From Marivita cryptomonadis (GTDB lineage Bacteria > Pseudomonadota > Alphaproteobacteria > Rhodobacterales > Rhodobacteraceae), in contig NZ_JFKD01000006.1 of assembly GCF_002115725.1 (NCBI RefSeq), positions 1 through 64,000 of the forward strand: DNA of 64,000 bases, read 5' to 3'. Below are positions 57,836 to 64,000 of the stretch, piece after piece; the first letter of the stretch is position 1, and every line of letters begins with the position of its first letter. Made by a program: the position numbers and the translations under genes. The notes under the pieces are model-generated. The model was not told the DNA's origin. It worked only from the letters and a program-made list of their open reading frames with translations, and made no database searches.

Positions 57836-59176
57836 GTGTCCTGGGACAACAAGGTGCTGTGGACGGAGGGGCTTTTTCTGCAGCCTCACCATTTCCAGCA
57901 AGCTGATCGTTACACCGAAGCGCTGGTTGCAGGGCTGGCGCGCCGTGTGACGCCCTACGCCTGGGGCTTTAGTGAGCTTGAAATCGACGATGAAGCGCTC
58001 AAGGTGGGTAAGTTTGCGGTCAAATCCTGCGCGGGGCTGACGCAGGATGGCACGGTGTTTCGCGTGCCGCAGGCGGAAGATCACCCGCCCTCGCTCGAGG
58101 TGCCGGAGAATATCAAGGACTGCGTCGTCGTTTTGACGATCCCGCAGCGGCGGCAGGGGGCGACCGAGGTCGATCTGAGCAACAGCGGAAGCTCGGCCAG
58201 TCGCCTGAAGCCGGCCGAGATCGAAATCACGGACGTGACGGGGGCCGTCTCAAAAGGTGTGACGGTCGGCGTCGGCAAATTGCGCCTGCAATTCGCGCTT
58301 GAGGTTGATGATCTGGCCGACATGCTCGTGATTCCGATTGCCCGGATCATCGAAGTGCGCCCGGACAAGGAAATCCTGCTCGACCGTTCCTTCATTCCCA
58401 GTTGCGTTGATATTCGCGCTGCGCCGACGCTTGCAGGATTCGTCAGCGAACTCGAAGGTCTGCTATCCCACCGCATGACCGCGCTTGCCGGGCGTCTGTC
58501 TGAAAGCGGCCCAGCACGCGGGACTGCGGATATTTCGGATTTCCTGCTTTTGATGACGGTCAACAAGGCGCTGCCATTGTTCCGTCACTTCACCAATATC
58601 GAGAACGTCCATCCCGAAACGGTTTACCGCGCTTGCGTAGTGCTGGCTGGGGAGCTCGCCTCCTTCATGGCCGAAAACAAGGAAGCGCCCAAGCTTCCAC
58701 CCTACAAGCATGACGACCAACCGGCGACATTCACGCCGGTTTTCCGCATCCTGCGGCAATATCTCAGCGCCGTGCTTGAGCAATCGGCGGTACTGATTGC
58801 CTTGGAAGAACGCAAATACGGCATCAGTGTTGGCCTTATCGCCGACCGCAAGCTGCTGTCGACCGCTGGTTTTGTTCTGGCTGTCAAAGCCGAAGTTCCG
58901 GCGGAAGACATCCGCCGCCATTTCTCGGGTCAGTCAAAGATCGGCCCGGTGGAAGAAATCCGGCAACTGGTCAATTCCGCCTTGCCGGGCATCACATTGA
59001 GACCCCTGCCAGTTGCGCCCAGACAGGTGCCCTATCAGGCAGGAAAAGTGTATTTTGAACTCGACGCCGACAGTCCTTACTGGGGCAAGATGACAACATC
59101 GGGCGGCATCGCCGTGCATGTGTCAGGCCAGTACCCGGGACTCGATATGGAGCTGTGGGCGATCAGAAATAGTTAA
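57836..59176 (+). CDS. tssK: TssK, baseplate-to-membrane-complex adaptor
   Basis: The 446-residue protein is TssK: the start MSWDNKVLWTEGLFLQPHHFQQADRY and the C-terminal QYPGLDMELWAI are family signatures. It joins the TssEFG wedges to the TssLM membrane complex. I use the GTG at 57836 because the family begins at MSW; a TTG two codons earlier is less likely, and GGGGGA precedes it. In HSI-1 of Pseudomonas tssJ lies between fha and tssK; here only 37 bp separate tagH and tssK. Confidence 0.93.
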   Translation: MSWDNKVLWTEGLFLQPHHFQQADRYTEALVAGLARRVTPYAWGFSELEIDDEALKVGKFAVKSCAGLTQDGTVFRVPQAEDHPPSLEVPENIKDCVVVLTIPQRRQGATEVDLSNSGSSASRLKPAEIEITDVTGAVSKGVTVGVGKLRLQFALEVDDLADMLVIPIARIIEVRPDKEILLDRSFIPSCVDIRAAPTLAGFVSELEGLLSHRMTALAGRLSESGPARGTADISDFLLLMTVNKALPLFRHFTNIENVHPETVYRACVVLAGELASFMAENKEAPKLPPYKHDDQPATFTPVFRILRQYLSAVLEQSAVLIALEERKYGISVGLIADRKLLSTAGFVLAVKAEVPAEDIRRHFSGQSKIGPVEEIRQLVNSALPGITLRPLPVAPRQVPYQAGKVYFELDADSPYWGKMTTSGGIAVHVSGQYPGLDMELWAIRNS

Positions 59177-59191
59177 GAAGAGGCTGCTGCG

Positions 59192-60643
59192 ATGTCTGAC
59201 GAAGACCCGTTTGCCGAACCGGATGACACCGATAGAACGGTCATCAAGCCCAATCCGGGAGGCCGTCGCTCGGTCACACCTCAGGCTCCGCCGCAACCGA
59301 ACTACGCGCAGCCGGTGTCTCCGCAACAGCCGGCCCATCAAACTCCGGCCGAACCGCAGGCAGCCCCGGTAGACACGTTTGGGATTCCTGCTGCCGCAGG
59401 TGCAGCAGACACCAGCGCGCCTCGGGCGCAGCAGCAAGAGGTCGAACAGGTTTTGACCGGAATGAACCGGCTCAATGCATGTGCAGCACCGCTTTTTTCG
59501 CTGATCAGCCGTGTTCGAAACCGCGCGCAGCATATGGATGCCGATAAGTTGCGCCAATCCGTTGTGTCCGAGGTTCGGGCCTTTGAAAACCGCGCACTTC
59601 AAGCGGGCATCCCGGCGCAAACAGTCAAGGCCGCGCGCTATTCGCTTTGCGCGACACTCGACGATGTGGTGCTGAACACGCCGTGGGGCGGACAATCCAG
59701 TTGGGGCCTGCAATCCATGGTCGGAACGTTCCACCGCGAAACAGTGGGTGGGGACCGGTTTTTTGACCTCTTGGCGCGGCTCGAAAAAGAGCCTGGCAAC
59801 AATATCGACCTGCTCGAATTCATGTATATGTGCCTGTCGCTTGGCTTCGAAGGGCGCCTTCGTGTGGAACAGGGTGGGCCGGACAAACACATGCGCATCC
59901 GCGCAGGTTTGGCCAACGTCATTCGCGCGCAGCGCGGCGCTATGGAGCGCGACCTGTCGCCGAACTGGAAAGGCGTGGAAAAACCGTATCGCGCCCTGTC
60001 GGCATGGAAACCCGTTTGGATCGCGCTTGGTGTGACCGGGCTCTTGCTCATCACTGAGTTCGCGAGCCTCAGCTATGTGCTGTCGAACCGGACCGAGAAT
60101 CTGATCGGACAACTGTCGATCATCGAAGCAGGCCCCGTGGCCGAATTGGAACGGCGCGCACCGCCGCCGCCGCCGCCTCCACCCGTCGATACACAGGCGC
60201 TACAGCTTGAAAAATTCGTGACCTTCCTCAAGCCGGAAATCGACGAAGGTCTGGTCAAGGTCTTTGGCCAAGGCAACACGCTTGTGATCCGGATTGCCGG
60301 GTCTGGTATGTTCGGGTCCGGCTCGGATGTGCTTGTGGACAAGTTCAACGGCATCATCGATCGGGTTGCGACCGCGCTGAACGATGAACCCGGCAAGGTG
60401 ATCATTGTGGGCCATTCCGACAACGTACCGATCCGCTCGTCCAGGTTCCCATCAAATATGCATCTGTCGTTGGCCCGTGCAAAATCTGTGATGACCAAGA
60501 TGTCAGACAAGATCGACGATGACGCACGTCTCAGTGCCGAAGGGCGCGCGGATGCAGAGCCGATTGCCGATAACAGCACGGCCGAAGGACGGGCGACCAA
60601 CCGTCGGATTGAAGTGGTTCTGGTGAGGGAGAACGAGGCATGA
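59192..60643 (+). CDS. tssL: TssL with C-terminal OmpA-like domain
   Basis: The 483-residue protein has a Pro-rich N-terminal leader (about 20-70), the DotU/IcmH cytoplasmic domain (about 85-265), one membrane helix (about 271-295), and a periplasmic OmpA/MotB peptidoglycan-binding domain (about 360-483; IIVGHSDNVPI, ATNRRIEVVL). It anchors the type VI membrane complex to the cell wall and binds TssM. The stop overlaps the tssM start (ATGA). The fused domain is important because no TssJ lipoprotein gene is seen here. Confidence 0.94.
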   Translation: MSDEDPFAEPDDTDRTVIKPNPGGRRSVTPQAPPQPNYAQPVSPQQPAHQTPAEPQAAPVDTFGIPAAAGAADTSAPRAQQQEVEQVLTGMNRLNACAAPLFSLISRVRNRAQHMDADKLRQSVVSEVRAFENRALQAGIPAQTVKAARYSLCATLDDVVLNTPWGGQSSWGLQSMVGTFHRETVGGDRFFDLLARLEKEPGNNIDLLEFMYMCLSLGFEGRLRVEQGGPDKHMRIRAGLANVIRAQRGAMERDLSPNWKGVEKPYRALSAWKPVWIALGVTGLLLITEFASLSYVLSNRTENLIGQLSIIEAGPVAELERRAPPPPPPPPVDTQALQLEKFVTFLKPEIDEGLVKVFGQGNTLVIRIAGSGMFGSGSDVLVDKFNGIIDRVATALNDEPGKVIIVGHSDNVPIRSSRFPSNMHLSLARAKSVMTKMSDKIDDDARLSAEGRADAEPIADNSTAEGRATNRRIEVVLVRENEA

Positions 60644-63600
60644 AGATCTTGCGCTTCTTTACATCCATCTATTTCGGCCTGTTTTTCGCAGCTTTTGCGC
60701 TGTCGCTGTTGGTTTGGTATCTGGGTCCCCTGATCGGTACAGATCAATCGCGTCCCTTTGCATCTGCTATGGTGCGCCTGCTTGTGGTGGGTGTGTTTAC
60801 GCTGATCTTTGGCGGTATCGGGCTTGGCATTTTCCTGTCGCGGCGCAAACGCGAAACCCAGATGACCGAGGAAATCGCGGCAACCGCTGATGCGGGCGAT
60901 GATGTTGTCAGCGGCGAGATCTCGGAACTGCGTGACAAACTGAAGACGGCAATGTCCGAACTGCGCAAGTCCAAGAATGGGCGCAAGCATCTGAACGAAC
61001 TGCCGTGGTACATCATGATCGGCCCGCCCGGTGCGGGCAAAACAACGGCCATCGTGAATTCGGGGCTTCAGTTTCCGCTTGCTGAAGAGATGGGGAAAAC
61101 CGCCATCGGGGGTGTTGGTGGAACGCGCAACTGTGACTGGTGGTTCACCAACAACGCGGTTCTGATCGACACGGCGGGCCGCTACACCACGCAGGAAAGT
61201 GATGCGCAGGTCGACAATGCGGGATGGCTTGGCTTCCTGAGCCTGCTCAAGAAATTCCGCAAACGGCAGCCGATCAACGGCGCGATCATCGCGATCAGCT
61301 TGAGCGATCTGGCGCTACAGGACGAGATCACCCAAAAAGGCCACGCCGCCGCAGTGCGCGCCCGCCTGACCGAATTACGGGAAAAATTGGGTGTTCGGTT
61401 CCCGGTCTATGTGTTGTTCACAAAGGCCGACCTGATCGCCGGGTTCACTGAATTTCATGACAATCTTGGCAAGGAAGACCGCGAACAGGTCTGGGGGTTC
61501 ACTCTACCACTGGAACAGGGCAAGGCCGAAGCATCCCCGGTTGCAGCTTTTGATGGCGAATTCGCAGCGCTGCTTGAGCGGCTCAACATGCAGTCGTTGG
61601 AGCGGATGCAGTCGGAATCCGATCCGCAACGCCGAACGCTTGTGGCAGGTTTCCCGTCGCAGGTTGCCTCCATACGTAGCGTCGCAAAAGCGTTCCTGAC
61701 CGAAGTGTTCCAAGAGAACCGGTATCAGCATCGCCAGATGCTGCGCGGGGTCTATTTCACGTCCGGCACGCAAGAGGGCACGCCCATCGATCGTCTGATG
61801 CTGAGTATGGCGCGGACTTTCGGGATTGGTCGTCAGGCCATCGGCACGGGGCAGGGCGCGGGTCGATCCTATTTCCTGACGCGTCTTTTCGAAGGCGTGA
61901 TCTTCCCCGAAGCCGGTCTGGTGTCCGCCGACGACAGGGTCGAGCGGCGCTACAAGATCATCAAATGGGCGGCCATCGTCTCTACGATTATGGTCGCGGC
62001 AGGTGCCGGATCGCTTCTGGTGCGGTCGTTCCAAGGCAACAGCGACCTGATCGCACAGGCCAATGCGCATGTCTCGGAATACTCGCAATCGGCGTCGGTT
62101 CTGCCCGCTAGCCCAATCGGTGACACGGATCTGGTGCCGGTCGTCGCTGCCTTGAACGTCCTGCGCGACATGCCCGCCAATCCCACCATCTCTGATCCCG
62201 AACCGGATGGCAGACTGACCTATGGTCTCTATCAGGGCGAAGTCATCGGATCGCAGGCTGCCCAAACCTACCGCCGGGGGCTCAATCAACGCCTGTTGCC
62301 CCGTCTGCTTCTGCGCTTGGAGGAACAGATCAGCGGCAACATGAACAATCCGGATCTGCTATACGAAGCGCTCAAGATCTATCTGATGCTGGGTCTTCAG
62401 GGGCCGATGAATCAGGATCTGGTCACCGAATGGATGCAGCTGGATTGGGAGCTTTCATTCCCCGGCCCCGCCCGCGAGGAGTTCCGGCAGGATCTTGAAA
62501 TCCACCTGACCGCGTTGCTGGATCAACCAATGCAGCAGATTGAACTGAACGGCCCATTGGTCGAACAGGTGCAGACATTGCTGTCGGAAATGCCGCTGGC
62601 GCAACGTGTCTATAACGGCATCATCAACAGCCCGGCGGCAGTCGCACTGCCCACATGGCGGATCACCGACGCCGGTGGCCCCGCAGTGTCGCGGGTTCTG
62701 GTGCGGTCTTCGGGCAAACCCTTGACCGACGGCGTTGACGGTATCTTCACATATGACGGGTTCAACAACGTCTTCCTTGGCGAAGCACTGGGCGTCGCCG
62801 CTCGGATTCAGCGCGAAAGCTGGGTGCTTGGCCCACGAGGCGAGGCCGAACAGACGGAGCAGGCGCTCGCTGCGCTCAGTCGTGATGTACTCGACCTTTA
62901 TTACAATGATTTCATTGCGCAATACGATGCGGTTCTGGGGGACGTCGACATCATCCCGCTCGAGTCGCTCAGCCATGCCGTTGAAGTCACCAATGTGCTC
63001 TCAGGCCCGACATCCCCCATCGTCAACATTCTCGAAGCGATTGCCGATGAGACCAAGCTGACCGAGGATCGTGGCGGCAATGGTGCAGCGGGGCTGGCCG
63101 GCGATGTCGGAGCGATTGCCCAAGATGACGCATTAAGGGGCTCAAGCTCGCGCACGCGACTATTGCTTGAAGCGTTGTCGCAATCGGCGGCCGCATCGGG
63201 AGAGGCCACTCCGCAGCCACCCGGGGCGTATGTCGTGGACAGGTTCAATTGGCTGCATCAGCTGACCACGCCGCCCGAACCGGGCTTGCCGTCGCAACTT
63301 GACGAGTTGATCGGTCTTTTGACTGAACTGTATCAAGAGCTGAACAAGATGAGCTTTTCCGGCTCTTCAACCAGCAGCGAAGGCGGTGCCGCCATCCAGC
63401 GCTTCCAAGAAGCAGCGGCGCGCACCGATGGGCCACTTGAACGTTGGGCCACCCAGATCGCGTCAGGATCGTCGGGCATTACGTCGGACAATACCCGGAC
63501 AGGCCTCAATGCGCGCTGGCAATCGACCATTCTGCCGTTCTGTGAACAGGCTTTGGCAGATCGCTATCCGTTCAATCGACGGGCCCAAGCAGATGTGGCT

Positions 63601-64000
63601 GTTGCCGATTTCCAAAAGTTGTTTGGGCCGGCTGGACTGATCGACAGTTTCGTCAACGAGAACCTGATCCAATACATTGACACCCGCACGCGGCCTTGGT
63701 CGTGGAAGCAGGTGAACGATGTTGATCTGGGCATAAGCCCTGCAGTCCTTGAGCAATTGCAGTACGCTGCCGAAATCCGCGAAGCATTCTTTGCGGGTGG
63801 CGCGCCGAACATCCAGTTCCAGTTGATGCCACAGGCGCTGGATCCCAAAGCGGAATCCGTCCTTTTGGAAGCACATGGAAGCCAGGTCCCCTTTGCCCAT
63901 CGCGGCGGTGCACCGACTCCGGTGGCGCTGAATTGGCCGGGCGGTGTTGGGCTTGCGCGGATCACCTTCTCGCCGCCCACGCAGAACACCGAAAGTGTTC
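60640..64000 (+). CDS. tssM: TssM (IcmF), type VI membrane-complex protein, 3' end outside window
   Basis: The ATG at 60640 opens a frame that stays open to the end of the window (1120 codons visible, no stop). The N-terminus has two membrane helices (about 10-32 and 43-66), then a P-loop ATPase/GTPase domain with Walker A GPPGAGKTT at 128-136 and FTKADLI. A third helix lies near residue 443-465, followed by the large periplasmic domain containing EALKIYLMLGL. TssM spans the inner membrane and contacts TssL, TssK and, in classic systems, TssJ. IcmF proteins are usually about 1150-1250 residues, so only the C-terminus is missing. Confidence 0.95.
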   Translation, partial: MKILRFFTSIYFGLFFAAFALSLLVWYLGPLIGTDQSRPFASAMVRLLVVGVFTLIFGGIGLGIFLSRRKRETQMTEEIAATADAGDDVVSGEISELRDKLKTAMSELRKSKNGRKHLNELPWYIMIGPPGAGKTTAIVNSGLQFPLAEEMGKTAIGGVGGTRNCDWWFTNNAVLIDTAGRYTTQESDAQVDNAGWLGFLSLLKKFRKRQPINGAIIAISLSDLALQDEITQKGHAAAVRARLTELREKLGVRFPVYVLFTKADLIAGFTEFHDNLGKEDREQVWGFTLPLEQGKAEASPVAAFDGEFAALLERLNMQSLERMQSESDPQRRTLVAGFPSQVASIRSVAKAFLTEVFQENRYQHRQMLRGVYFTSGTQEGTPIDRLMLSMARTFGIGRQAIGTGQGAGRSYFLTRLFEGVIFPEAGLVSADDRVERRYKIIKWAAIVSTIMVAAGAGSLLVRSFQGNSDLIAQANAHVSEYSQSASVLPASPIGDTDLVPVVAALNVLRDMPANPTISDPEPDGRLTYGLYQGEVIGSQAAQTYRRGLNQRLLPRLLLRLEEQISGNMNNPDLLYEALKIYLMLGLQGPMNQDLVTEWMQLDWELSFPGPAREEFRQDLEIHLTALLDQPMQQIELNGPLVEQVQTLLSEMPLAQRVYNGIINSPAAVALPTWRITDAGGPAVSRVLVRSSGKPLTDGVDGIFTYDGFNNVFLGEALGVAARIQRESWVLGPRGEAEQTEQALAALSRDVLDLYYNDFIAQYDAVLGDVDIIPLESLSHAVEVTNVLSGPTSPIVNILEAIADETKLTEDRGGNGAAGLAGDVGAIAQDDALRGSSSRTRLLLEALSQSAAASGEATPQPPGAYVVDRFNWLHQLTTPPEPGLPSQLDELIGLLTELYQELNKMSFSGSSTSSEGGAAIQRFQEAAARTDGPLERWATQIASGSSGITSDNTRTGLNARWQSTILPFCEQALADRYPFNRRAQADVAVADFQKLFGPAGLIDSFVNENLIQYIDTRTRPWSWKQVNDVDLGISPAVLEQLQYAAEIREAFFAGGAPNIQFQLMPQALDPKAESVLLEAHGSQVPFAHRGGAPTPVALNWPGGVGLARITFSPPTQNTESV

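Overview
The window looks like a chromosomal segment of a marine alphaproteobacterium of the Roseobacter group (Rhodobacterales). The evidence is indirect: a GC-rich sequence, tightly overlapping operons, a complete C-P lyase locus with the split gene order common in that group, a DmdA-like folate-dependent demethylase gene, a TRAP transporter, an RTX/DUF4214 exoprotein, caspase-like proteins and an HSI-1-like type VI secretion locus. I saw no tRNA, rRNA, CRISPR array, insertion sequence, prophage or integration site.

Region 1 (1-15.8 kb) is mostly phosphonate acquisition and degradation. A 4-oxalomesaconate tautomerase-like gene and an MFS transporter come first. phnM follows, divergent from a DUF1045 gene. 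The core operon on the minus strand runs phnG-phnH-phnI-HAD phosphatase-phnJ-phnK-phnL-phnN. phnF (GntR/HutC repressor family) is divergent from phnG. The importer operon phnC-phnD-phnE-phnE-hexapeptide acetyltransferase is also on the minus strand. No phnP is present. The DUF1045 protein carries two HxTx motifs of the 2H phosphoesterase superfamily and may replace it.

Region 2 (15.9-27 kb) is a catabolic island. It holds a small exported protein, an Lrp/AsnC regulator, a DmdA/GcvT-fold demethylase, OsmC, a crotonase-fold protein lacking both hydratase glutamates, an acyl-CoA ligase, a GMC flavin oxidoreductase, a Tat-exported TRAP binding protein with both TRAP membrane subunits, and an IclR regulator. 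The substrate is unknown. It resembles DMSP demethylation only in outline.

Region 3 (27-41 kb) is an envelope gene cluster: two exported caspase-fold (C14) proteins, a YceI-OmpA fusion, a 1588-residue RTX protein containing a metalloprotease-like domain whose zinc motif is destroyed, and a compact operon encoding a small exported protein, ExbB, two ExbD and a TonB/TolA-like protein with a C-terminal DUF4384-like domain. I consider this the best candidate for an undescribed system.

Region 4 (41.2-64 kb, running off the end) starts with a SAM methyltransferase gene, followed by a type VI secretion locus: tssA-tssB-tssC-hcp-tagJ-tssE-tssF-tssG-clpV-vgrG-DUF6931-PAAR-tagH-tssK-tssL(OmpA)-tssM(partial). 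No tssJ, PpkA/PppA pair or obvious toxin/immunity pair is visible in the window.
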